From Rhipicephalus microplus (lineage: Eukaryota; Arthropoda; Arachnida; Ixodida; Ixodidae): a DNA stretch of 64,000 nt. The stretch is from contig NC_134710.1 in NCBI RefSeq assembly GCF_043290135.1, positions 253,786,592 through 253,850,591 of the forward strand, given 5' to 3'. Within the stretch, counting starts at the first letter, position 1; every line of letters starts with the position of its first letter. Below the pieces are notes generated by a model. That model did not search any database. It saw only the letters and a list, made by a program, of their open reading frames with translations, and had not been told where the DNA came from. The position numbers were made by a program, and so were the translations under genes. Positions 24,924-33,956 of the stretch are shown here, one piece after another.

Positions 24924-26091
24924 TGTCACACCTGTCCCGTTTATTAGGGAGGCGATCGCCGGGCTAATTCCAAGAGCCGAAGTATCGGCCCCCCCGAACC
25001 GCACCACGAAAGCGTGGACAATTTAGAAGTGGTCCTTATTGGTGCGCCAGCGGACGCCGGCTGTGGCCCAAAGAACAAGACAGAGCCGAGAGTTGATAAA
25101 CAAACAAAATTATATTCTCATTAACGGCAGATCAAAAACAATACACACGTATGCACACTCCACAATAGTTACATACAATACGTCACCAAACAAACAATGT
25201 ACTACACAGTACAATCAACCACACTTGAAACAACGGACACAGACAACAATACGCACTACAATGCAGTCGCATGCATTGAACAACCAAGACACTTAAAGAC
25301 CAACGAGATATAAAACCTATTCAGTCCAAAGTCCTTGGAACAAAAGTCTGAATGATACTCTTCCGAGAATCACTCACTCAAAGTCCAGCGTTGTTGTCGT
25401 TCCGCAGCTCTCGAAGTTCTCTTCCAGGAAACCTCCCGTCTTCAATTGGCCACTCTTCCAACTTCAACTTCTTCGCCGGAAATCCGTCGGCTTCACACAC
25501 GCAGCTGTTGCCCGCGTCTTCGCTCGATAGCGGTAAACACACACTCTTGCCTGTAGCTCGAGCCGTCCCTACGGACCACAAACTTCGCCGACTACACGGC
25601 GGACTCTCTACGCACTCAGGCGCTCACTTCCGTCTCCTCCTGTTCTGTCACTACGGGCAGAACCTTCGCCGACTACACGGCGGAATTCCTACGCGTTCTG
25701 GCGTTAACTTCCGTCACCTCCTGCTTTCTCGTCTCGGCCGCTCGATTAAATACCTTCCGCGCCACTTTCCAGAATTTTCTCGTCCTTTCGTCGGCGCGAT
25801 ACGCAGCGAAGGCTGGAGAGAGGCGAGACGGTTTGTCAGCCCTCCGCGTCGGGTGACTCAGCTCGGCGTAGCCACGCCTCCCTCGTTCTGGAAATTTCTA
25901 GCGCTTGCCCGGCCGCCGCTGTGGGGTGAGGAGGTTCGTCTGCGAAGCCGTGCTTCTGCGGGGAGAGCGCGCGCCCGGGAGCCTTGGATGTTTGCTTTCT
26001 TTTTTTTTCTTTTTACCTCGCGGCGTTTCTACCGCCCGTTGTCGCAAGGATTTGGCGGCGCGCTCTCTTTTTTAGCGCTCGTTCTGTGACA
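24924..26091 (-). repeat. 3' LTR of the LTR retrotransposon
   Basis: 1,168 bp. On the minus strand it starts TGTCACAGAACGAGCG and ends GGTGTGACA. A polyadenylation signal AATAAA lies at 24945-24940, near the end. A TATA-like GGTATTTAAT lies at about 25754-25744. An internal imperfect tandem pair is visible at about 25582-25740 (CTTCGCCGACTACACGGCGG at both starts, about 80 bp apart). A 245-codon plus-strand ORF in it is not coding because it runs antisense and is repeated only through the LTR. Confidence 0.96.
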
Positions 26092-26105
26092 CTGCCCCCC
26101 ACTTT
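26092..26105 (-). promoter_or_regulatory. Polypurine tract of the LTR element
   Basis: The minus strand reads AAAGTGGGGGGCAG directly before the 3' LTR. This is the usual primer site for plus-strand DNA synthesis. Confidence 0.85.
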
Positions 26106-26486
26106 AAGAATATTATCTCATAATATTCAAAACCACACAAACGAGCGCGAACAGTCACCACACATTCTCACAGACTGTAACACAATCCGTCGCTCATGAC
26201 ACTTCACATTCACAATATATCACTCAATACAATCGTACATTGTAGTTCAATTCCACAACACATGAAATATAGCCACAGGTACATGCCTACAACACTTCAT
26301 CACACATTCTAAACAATACAACCGTACAAAGTTCTGTCTATCCAACAATTATACAACACTATACATCACACCATCGCACAGAACACTGACTCACTCGACA
26401 TACACTTGAGACACAGGATAACAAGAATATTAACACAACATATGTCACTCAGCCCTGCCGAACACATTCTGATTCCACCTCAGCAC
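26106..26486 (-). other. Non-coding 3' internal region of the LTR element
   Basis: About 380 bp rich in A, C and CA-type words between the gag stop and the polypurine tract. No ORF. In a complete element the pol ORF would occupy this side. Confidence 0.6.
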
Positions 26487-28619
26487 CTATCTTGAGTACT
26501 TCGAACAGCGCTTGCGCCCCTTTTTGCGGTGCTCGCTCGATCTATTCTTGTGTTTCCACGTTCTTTTTCGGCGAGCCCTTTCCCACGACGATATCTGAGG
26601 CGTCGTCTCAGCCATCGTTGTCTCTTCCGACACCGTTAACGCGTCATTACATTCGACGGGTCCTGTCTGTTTATTTACCCGCTTGATAATGCCTCTACAT
26701 TTTGCCCGGCTGGCCAACTCCGTCTCCTTTATACTGTCTGTCGGTTGAGGTCGTGCCGACGTAAGTCCAGTTGCTCGGCCCGTGGACTCATTCGACACGA
26801 TCGTCTTCTCCTTCGCTGTCTCTTGCGCCGCAGCTTCACCTTGGGCTCTAGTGAGACCCGTCACGGGATGCTCCTCCACTGTATCTCGCGGCCGCTGTGT
26901 TGGCGAGGGCTCTATCTTCGGGTCTTCTCCCAAACATTCCGGATCACTTGGCCCTCGCGCCCCGTCGATGTTTCCGATGACAAGGTCATACAGGGGGGTC
27001 GTCATGCATAAAGCAGTAACCTTCCCGCTGAAGTACGGGGTTTCAACCTCAATTTCTGCTTCGGGAAGCATCCGGACCGTACGGTCAATTAGGCAAACCG
27101 GTTTCGTTCTGCCTGTCAACTCTCTTTCCCGTACCAAATTTCTTCTCACGATAACCGTGGAGCTACCGGTGTCTCTTAGAACCGTAATCTTCTTGCCTGC
27201 AATCTTTCCAGGAAGCGTTGGCATTCCCTTCGTAACACCGGTTGGCTGTTTTGACATTACAGCCCCCACAATAGGAATTTTCTCCCCATTCTTCAACTCT
27301 ACGAATCCATCGGTGACGGCATTATTATCAGATTTCGGTGCCGCTTGCACACAAGATACCTGGTGAGTTTGACTCACTCCGTTCCGACAAGCGTCTGCTT
27401 TGTGCCCAGTCTGACCACAGTTAAAACATTTTACAACCGTAGGGCTCGTAAAGATCGTTCGACAGTTTTTCGCGCGATGACCCACTCGGTTGCACAGAAA
27501 ACATCGCGGAATGCTCTCTGGTGCACGCTTCTTTTCTTCGGGAGCCAATTCCTTCGACTCATCGGGACAATCTTTCTTGACCTTGGCCAAATTAGTTCCT
27601 CCTTGCGCTTCTAAGAACTGATCAGCCAATTCAAGCATTCCTTCAAATGACTCCGCCTTCCTCTCTTTCAAATACAGCGACAGGCTTGGGTGGCAACTAG
27701 TAAGAAATTGTTCTTTAATTAGCAGCTCTCTAAGCTCATCGTACTCCTGTGCTGTCCCTGAAAGTTCAATCCATCTGTCGAAATAATGGCAAAGTCGGGC
27801 AGCATACTGCGTAGCTGTCTCACCATCAGCTGGCTTTCCTGTCCGAAATCTGTCCCGGAATCCTTCCACGGTAAATCTAAATCGCTTCAACAAAGCAGCT
27901 TTCACCTTTGCGTAGTTGGCTGCATCGGTCGGCGTCAGCCTACCGTACACACTGAGCGCTTCACCACTCAAGCAGGTACTCAAAGCAGTTGCCCATTGCT
28001 GTTCCGGCCAATTCTGGCTCCTCGCAATCGTCTCAAATCTGTGGAGGTACGCGTCTAGGTCGTCCTTCCTTTCATCAAACGCTACGAGCAGCTTGCTTGG
28101 GTTCAAGCGGAAGCCGTGATCTTCCCGTTCGCTGCTTTCAACTCTAGCTTGGACGGGAGTTTCGTTTCGCTGTTGCAAACGGAGCCGCTCGAGTTCAATT
28201 TCGTGCTGCCGCTGCCGTTCCCTTTCAGCCATCTCCGCTTCTCTTTCTTCTTTCAGCTGGCGCTCCCTCGCTTCTCTTTCTTCTCTCGCCCTTTCGGCTG
28301 CCAACTTCTCTCTCTCCAGCTCCAACTTCAATTGCTGCTCTCTTTCTTCCTTCAGCTGTCGCTCCTTTGCTTCTCTTTCTTCTCTCGCCCTTTCAGCGGC
28401 CAGCCTTTCTCTCTCCAACTCAGCTGCCTTTTCCGCTTTGGCTCTTTCGACCGCCAACCTCTCTCGTTCCAACTCAGCTGTTTTTTCTTCCTTGGCTTTC
28501 TCAGCTGCCAACCTTTCTCTCTCCACCGCCTCTTTCTCCTTCTGGCTTACCCATTTCCGTAGTTCGGCGCCGGAAAGACCCATCTTCTCACCAAGCGCAA
28601 CTAACTTTTCGAGATCCAT
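26487..28619 (-). CDS. Retrotransposon Gag-protease polyprotein
   Basis: An intact 710-residue ORF. I take ATG 28619-28617 (MDLEKLVALGEKMG); the upstream in-frame TTG is unlikely. Residues about 25-160 are an extreme charged coiled coil built of repeats of ERERLAAERAKEEK. A Gag core with a SCAN-like pattern follows (AYLHRFETIARSQNWPEQQW, ALLKRFRF, QYAARLCHYFDRWIEL). Next come two CCHC zinc knuckles: CFLCNRVGHRAKNC and CFNCGQTGHKADAC. Then an aspartic protease with ITVLRDTGSSTVIV (active D in DTGSS) and a downstream LYDLVIGNIDG. The C-terminal 140 residues are hydrophilic, ending in a basic tract (WERARRKRTWKHKN). The protein would form particles, bind RNA and cleave itself. RT must come from a relative. 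Confidence 0.92.
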   Translation of the reverse strand: MDLEKLVALGEKMGLSGAELRKWVSQKEKEAVERERLAAEKAKEEKTAELERERLAVERAKAEKAAELERERLAAERAREEREAKERQLKEEREQQLKLELEREKLAAERAREEREARERQLKEEREAEMAERERQRQHEIELERLRLQQRNETPVQARVESSEREDHGFRLNPSKLLVAFDERKDDLDAYLHRFETIARSQNWPEQQWATALSTCLSGEALSVYGRLTPTDAANYAKVKAALLKRFRFTVEGFRDRFRTGKPADGETATQYAARLCHYFDRWIELSGTAQEYDELRELLIKEQFLTSCHPSLSLYLKERKAESFEGMLELADQFLEAQGGTNLAKVKKDCPDESKELAPEEKKRAPESIPRCFLCNRVGHRAKNCRTIFTSPTVVKCFNCGQTGHKADACRNGVSQTHQVSCVQAAPKSDNNAVTDGFVELKNGEKIPIVGAVMSKQPTGVTKGMPTLPGKIAGKKITVLRDTGSSTVIVRRNLVRERELTGRTKPVCLIDRTVRMLPEAEIEVETPYFSGKVTALCMTTPLYDLVIGNIDGARGPSDPECLGEDPKIEPSPTQRPRDTVEEHPVTGLTRAQGEAAAQETAKEKTIVSNESTGRATGLTSARPQPTDSIKETELASRAKCRGIIKRVNKQTGPVECNDALTVSEETTMAETTPQISSWERARRKRTWKHKNRSSEHRKKGRKRCSKYSR

Positions 28620-28804
28620 TGTGTCTCGCAACTCGTAAATAAAACCTTGCCGCGTGCAAAAAGTATCTGCCTAAATCTGTCTATCGGAACACTCCCCTGC
28701 ACTCGTTAACGAGAACACTGAACAACACACAAAATCGTTCCGATAGCACTATCAACAACTCGAGGCTCTTTCTCACTACTCTGGACACACTGTGCACCAA
28801 AAGG
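28620..28804 (-). other. Leader between primer-binding site and gag
   Basis: About 185 bp of untranslated leader on the element's strand. No notable ORF. Confidence 0.6.
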
Positions 28805-28821
28805 TCCTGTCGCGGACGCCA
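28805..28821 (-). promoter_or_regulatory. tRNA primer-binding site of the LTR element
   Basis: The minus strand reads TGGCGTCCGCGACAGGA, starting 7 nt inside the 5' LTR. TGG pairs with the CCA end of a tRNA, and the implied discriminator base G fits a serine tRNA best, but I cannot name the tRNA with certainty. Confidence 0.75.
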
Positions 28822-28828
28822 GATTAAT

Positions 28829-29996
28829 TGTCACACCTGTCCCGTTTATTAGGGAGGCGATCGCCGGGCTAATTCCAAGAGCCGAAGTATCGGCCCCCCC
28901 GAACCGCACCACGAAAGCGTGGACAATTTAGAAGTGGTCCTTATTGGTGTGCCAGCGGACGCCGGCTGTGGCCCAAAGAACAAGACAGAGCCGAGAGTTG
29001 ATAAACAAACAAAATTATATTCTCATTAACGGCAGATCAAAAACAATACACACGTATGCACACTCCACAATAGTTACATACAATACGTCACCAAACAAAC
29101 AATGTACTACACAGTACAATCAACCACACTTGAAACAACGGACACAGACAACAATACGCACTACAATGCAGTCGCATGCATTGAACAACCAAGACACTTA
29201 AAGACCAACGAGATATAAAACCTATTCAGTCCAAAGTCCTTGGAACAAAAGTCTGAATGATACTCTTCCGAGAATCACTCACTCAAAGTCCAGCGTTGTT
29301 GTCGTTCCGCAGCTCTCGAAGTTCTCTTCCAGGAAACCTCCCGTCTTCAATTGGCCACTCTTCCAACTTCAACTTCTTCGCCGGAAATCCGTCGGCTTCA
29401 CACACGCAGCTGTTGCCCGCGTCTTCGCTCGATAGCGGTAAACACACACTCTTGCCTGTAGCTCGAGCCGTCCCTACGGACCACAAACTTCGCCGACTAC
29501 ACGGCGGACTCTCTACGCACTCAGGCGCTCACTTCCGTCTCCTCCTGTTCTGTCACTACGGGCAGAACCTTCGCCGACTACACGGCGGAATTCCTACGCG
29601 TTCTGGCGTTAACTTCCGTCACCTCCTGCTTTCTCGTCTCGGCCGCTCGATTAAATACCTTCCGCGCCACTTTCCAGAATTTTCTCGTCCTTTCGTCGGC
29701 GCGATACGCAGCGAAGGCTGGAGAGAGGCGAGACGGTTTGTCAGCCCTCCGCGTCGGGTGACTCAGCTCGGCGTAGCCACGCCTCCCTCGTTCTGGAAAT
29801 TTCTAGCGCTTGCCCGGCCGCCGCTGTGGGGTGAGGAGGTTCGTCTGCGAAGCCGTGCTTCTGCGGGGAGAGCGCGCGCCCGGGAGCCTTGGATGTTTGC
29901 TTTCTTTTTTTTTCTTTTTACCTCGCGGCGTTTCTACCGCCCGTTGTCGCAAGGATTTGGCGGCGCGCTCTCTTTTTTAGCGCTCGTTCTGTGACA
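28829..29996 (-). repeat. 5' LTR of the LTR retrotransposon
   Basis: Near-identical to 24924-26091, with one visible difference (T at 28950). It carries the same TATA-like and AATAAA positions. As the upstream LTR on the minus strand it should drive transcription toward the gag ORF. Confidence 0.96.
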
Positions 29997-30001
29997 GACG
30001 T

Positions 30002-30337
30002 GCAGTTGCAAGTAATACGCTACTGGTTTCCTTATCAAATGAAAAGTAAAGCGTCATACTTGGTTGGGACGCCACATTCCAGATGAACTGTAAACAATTT
30101 TAATGCGAACACACTTACGACGTCTTTGTGAGTTGGGTTGTGTTGCTCCTGTCACTGCGTTTCCTCAAATATTCGTTAGCGCACAAGCGATCCGTGTCTG
30201 CTTTCGTGGGTTTGCGGCGCAGACGTACGCAAAGCTGTTGAAAAGCGTGAAGTCTCTGGAGGCCTTAGAGTAATCCAAGCCGGTGCGCCCACGAATGTCG
30301 CTCGCTGACGACGCTCAGGAACTTGCATAGAGACTTT
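30002..30337. other. Spacer right of the LTR element, nothing recognised
   Basis: Short ORFs only. Continuous with the left flank before the insertion. Confidence 0.5.
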
Positions 30338-30558
30338 CCCCCGTATTCTAGAACGTCCCTTCACTCGACGCTTCACCTTTACTTAAGAAAGCCGATGGAA
30401 GCACCCTCTCTAGGCAGGGCAAGTCACTGCATATCAACGATGATGTGGTGTGATTCTCGAGCAGCACAGCGTCAATTTCAGCCGAGCAGCGGCGCAGTGC
30501 TCAACTCTGTCAAGTGAAGGCTTAAAGTCGAGTCGAGGATCATTTGTGAATACGGGGG
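30338..30558 (+). mobile_element. 221-bp MITE, copy 1, with inverted termini
   Basis: Begins CCCCCGTATTC and ends GAATACGGGGG, an 11-bp perfect terminal inverted repeat. Its interior matches the reverse complement of 47809-48029, which is also exactly 221 bp. Shared blocks are GAACGTCCCTTCACTC, AAGCCGATGGAAGC, CACTGCATAT, CGAGCAGCGG and CAGTGCTCAACT. No coding capacity, so it must be mobilised by another element's transposase. The transposon superfamily is not clear from the ends. Confidence 0.88.
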
Positions 30559-32504
30559 TTTGTTTCTCGCTCGGCACAGACCACTTGCGGCCAAGCGACG
30601 GCCACGTGCGGCTTCACGCTTCCGCTCTCCTTGGCTGCATACTGGCGCGTAAAATGCTAAACTAAAACGCGCAGGACGTCATTTATCGATAGAGGCATTG
30701 CGGTAGTCTAAATTTGTAGGTTTAAGTTTGAAATCGGCCAACTCAGTTCATCACTGTGCAAAATGAGAACCCTACGCGACATTTAGCCCATGTAATGTCG
30801 CTGTATCCTCTATTCCGGCACGTGGTGAGGAGTGAAACTTTTTTATAATATTATGTAAATTATGTAGAAAGGAACCAAAATGGGAAAGGTCTAGCTAGCA
30901 CGTCTTTCTTTTTCTTCGTTGAAGCAGGACGTGCAGCCATCTTGGTGGCCAATCTTTCCTTGTTATCCAGGCAGCTTTCTGGCAACTTTCACCGTGACTT
31001 TGACAGTGAGCAGTGCTGACACGCTACAAAACTATAAATAAGTAAAACGTGAATGAAGAACGGGTCACAAAAAGACCCACTCGTGCGTCTTTTTTTGACC
31101 CATATAAGATGTCAAAACCCTCGTCCTCTTTGGATGAAAGCATGTACCTCCTGCTAACATTCGAACAACCAAAACAATTTTCAATCACGCACGTCCCCCT
31201 TCACTTCGGTCACGTTCTAGCCAACTTCAACAAGCTGGCTGAGGCCTCTTCTACCACTTCTTATTTGACTGCATCGATACACAAGTGCTATCGATTTTAG
31301 GACTATTAGGGCAAATGTAAAGACAAAACTGAATTTGCGACATGATGGTCTTGCTGTTACACTTACGTCAGTCAGGTCCCGATACAATTTTCCACTTAGG
31401 GACCTCCTATATACTAAACACATGTAACATTCTTCTATTGGTATCAATAAAAATTCTGATTCTGAGGTGCTTTAGACATTTCTTAATCTCTTGCTAGATT
31501 TTTTGACGTATTTCTTTATTTGCTTCGTCGTTTTCACTGCTTGTACTCTTTTTTTTTCCTTTCCATATAGCCTCCAACACCTGATCTCATATCGCAGAGC
31601 TGACACGGACGATTCAGTTCAACTTATAATATCCCTCTGTTCCTATCACTGAGTTTAGATCTGTTGAACGAGAATAACGAGAGTTGAACGTAAATGTAAG
31701 ACTTGGGAGAGTCTGCATTTCAACGCCTCTTGTGAGGCTTTAAGGCCGAAGCAGTAACAATCTTGTCATACGTACTATGGCTGCTATGTTTTGGGTTGAA
31801 ATGCGGTTTTCGAAGAAGTATGGAAGCAGGAACAATATACGGAGGACGTGGGTTCTATGTCTTTATATATTCCTATATGTGTCGGATAGTAAATTCAAGA
31901 GTTATACAAGCATAGTGTAGTCAGGGAAATGTATACGTAAATAATGTTTAGGCTTTTAAACGCCAATGATAACACAATGATACATGCTAAACAGTGATGG
32001 TGGTGCACTACGTAAAGTGGAACTCCACAATAATTTTAAACACCAGAGTTTTCTTAATATACAACAAAACCTAAATCAGACGAAAATATTCGGGTGTGCT
32101 TGGCATTTCAGTCACGTAGAAATATGGAATGTGGGCGGGAGTAGAACACGTGAACAACAGCATAGCAGCGCAACACCTTGGTCGCTATGCTATCATGCCG
32201 TGCGGAGTGGCAAATTTTTAAGAAAAAAAACACCAAAGGAAAAATAGAAATGCAACCATAAGTGCCCAATGCTCTTTATGTGCTCAACGAGCTATCCCCA
32301 AATCGCTTAATATATTCGCTTTTATTCTTTGCTTACTTCTCTGAATAAAAACAAGTGGGCTGGCAACTCTAGCCGTTGTGAATCGCAGCGCATTCCGTCA
32401 AGAAATATACGCATCAGACTGCACCGCCTTTCTTCGAGTCGTCTACAAAGTGCCACTGCTGGCTAAATATTTAACCATCTTTACTTCTAACGTCGCCTCG
32501 GGTG
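30559..32504. other. Unassigned stretch, no gene recognised
   Basis: Only ORFs below 90 codons without motifs. 31070-31110 contains two copies of AAAAAGACCC or its complement around the phrase ACTCGTGCGTC, a small imperfect hairpin. AT-rich toward 31500 and 31900. Confidence 0.45.
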
Positions 32505-32559
32505 TTCACGGGACGCGTCCATGTTGACACATAAACAAGGGCGCCAGCAGCAGGTGGGA

Positions 32560-32690
32560 AACAGGGACCGAATTGCCTGGGAGGTGAAAGCACTCCAGTT
32601 ACATGCGTACGCATTTGCATTCGTGGGCACCTTTCGAGCCTAAAGTGGCTCCATTTGCATCTACCTGCGGGCAACAAGCGAGGGACCGAA
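32560..32690 (+). repeat. Dispersed repeat C, copy 1
   Basis: Matches 41046-41160 in the same orientation: GAGGTGAAAGCACTCCAGTT, CGCATTTGCATTCGTGGGC, CCTAAAGTGGCTCCATTTGC and a CAAGCGAGGGA ending. About 80 percent similar. Class unknown. Copy 2 lies immediately beyond the right edge of the Penelope-like pair. Confidence 0.7.
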
Positions 32691-33242
32691 AATGTATACG
32701 ACACGTGGACGCTGAAAACGCACAACGGCACAGGAATGCGTGAAGCGTCGGTTTGCCGATGCATGATGCGCAGTTTTTTTTTTCTTTAGCTCGTAGCGGG
32801 TGTTTTATCCATGTCGAGGTAACAAGCTTACTGACAAAGACTAGAGCGCACGCCCCGGCATCCATTTGACGGCTCCCTTCAGGGGGAATGTCACTTTTGG
32901 CTGGGCTTTTTTCGTCCCTTCGGCTTTTCCACGGCAGGCCTCAGGGGTGTCCCGACATCCTTCAGATAATAGAGCGTGCTCGACGTACAGCGGCCATCGC
33001 TGGCTAAACAGCTACCTCTCTTGTCGACTTCAGACGTCATGCGCCAGTCACGCCCATGCTCCCCCTACACCCTGCCGTTCGCTGGTTTCTTTCGCGACAC
33101 AAAATCGCTGCCATCGCTATGGAGACAAATGACCAAAGGGGGTATCGGACATTTCTCAAGGAGTTAATGGACTGCAGTGGTGTGCCCGATTGTCACCTAC
33201 CTCGCACCTGCTCCTTCCATTCAATTGCTAAGCAACAGAGAC
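32691..33242. other. Spacer, nothing recognised
   Basis: Overlapping short ORFs only, GC near 50 percent, no motifs. Confidence 0.45.
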
Positions 33243-33560
33243 CAGCGTATTAATAATAATCATCATCAGGCTGACTGCGCCTGCTGCATGGCCCCTGTCA
33301 TGTTCCGCAAATAAACCCGGTCCTGCGCTTGTTGTGGCCACGTTATACCCGTAAACGTCTTAATGTCATCTGCCCAACTAACTTGCTGTCTCCCACTCGC
33401 ACATTTGCCTTCTCTCTAAATCCCGTCTGTTATTCTCATTAACCAGCACTCATCTCGCCTGCGCACTCTATGCGCTGCGCATGTTTGTTTCTTCTTCCTG
33501 ATTTCGACTGATGTGTTTAACACCCATACGTTGCTTGACGCAGTCAGCTGTGATCCTGTA
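33243..33560 (-). pseudogene. 3' end of a LINE (RTE/craft-like) on the minus strand
   Basis: On the minus strand about 43 codons end at TGA 33268-33266: GRQQVSWADDIKTFTGITWP, then QQAQDRVYLRNMTGAMQQAQ. This is the typical C-terminal tail of a widespread arthropod LINE RT (RWxDDIxxxxG, then WxxxAxDRxxWR). A GATGATTATTATTA tail follows, as in RTE-type elements. Upstream to about 33540 the similarity continues but the frame is broken. A 5'-truncated dead insertion. Confidence 0.7.
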
Positions 33561-33687
33561 CAAGTGAAAACAGGGGAGGGGAGATTTCACGTGCAACCTT
33601 TAGCGTACAATAAGCACCTGGTTTTTTAATATTAATTTGTTTCTTAATAAGCTTTTAAAAAAACAATGCAAGGGTTCACAATGCAAG

Positions 33688-33763
33688 GCCGCTGAGATAG
33701 CTCAGTGGTTAGAGTATCGAACGCGTTCTTCGAAGGTCGTAGGTTCGATTCCTGCTCACGGCT
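33688..33763 (+). mobile_element. tRNA-like SINE head (not a functional tRNA)
   Basis: 76 nt with an A box (TAGCTCAGTGGTTAGAG), a 5-bp anticodon-type stem TCGAA/TTCGA with a 7-nt loop, and a perfect B box (GGTTCGATTCC). The loop lacks the universal U at position 33 and the acceptor stem has two mismatches. It is therefore a tRNA-derived SINE head of a family different from Ruka. The body may extend to the (TA)n at 33863. Confidence 0.6.
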
Positions 33764-33853
33764 GGTTATTTTTTCATCCACTTTTCTTTCTTCTTATTTG
33801 CATTCCATTGGTTGTAATAACTTCCCCTGTACATTCCTTGGCATTACTGTCTG

Positions 33854-33858
33854 TTATA

Positions 33859-33946
<88 letters not shown>

Positions 33947-33951
33947 TATAA
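33854..33951. repeat. (AT)n microsatellite inside a perfect inverted repeat
   Basis: (AT)40 at 33863-33942 is framed by TTATATCTCAT on the left and ATGAGATATAA on the right, so the whole 98 bp is palindromic. It marks the left edge of the Penelope-like pair. Confidence 0.93.
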
Positions 33952-33956
33952 TGAGC

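Larger units (their letters stand above)
24924..29996 (-). mobile_element. Young LTR retrotransposon lacking pol (non-autonomous)
   Basis: A complete 5,073-bp element on the minus strand. Identical-length LTRs (1,168 bp each) start TGTCACAG and end TGTGACA on the element's strand. The target duplication GACGT lies at 24919-24923 and 29997-30001. A primer-binding site (28805-28821), polypurine tract (26092-26105) and Gag-protease ORF (26487-28619) are all in order. The 2,737-bp internal region has no RT, RNase H or integrase motif in any frame. The 5-bp duplication and Gag with two CCHC knuckles and DTGSS protease suggest a Ty3/Gypsy-type lineage. The two LTRs differ at one base that I could see (25045 C versus 28950 T), so the insertion is recent. 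Confidence 0.95.

Noticed and set aside
25352..26089. 245-codon plus-strand ORF, repeated at 29257-29994
   Set aside because: It lies entirely inside the LTR and antisense to the element. Its repetition reflects the LTR pair, not a gene family.
26782..27366. 194-codon plus-strand ORF opposite gag
   Set aside because: A shadow of the minus-strand Gag-protease frame; no independent motif.
24924..29996. Endogenous retrovirus with envelope
   Set aside because: No envelope-like ORF and no pol; only Gag and protease, so it is described as an LTR retrotransposon.
33688..33763. Possible functional tRNA gene
   Set aside because: No U33, mismatched acceptor stem, no terminator right after it. Better read as a SINE head.
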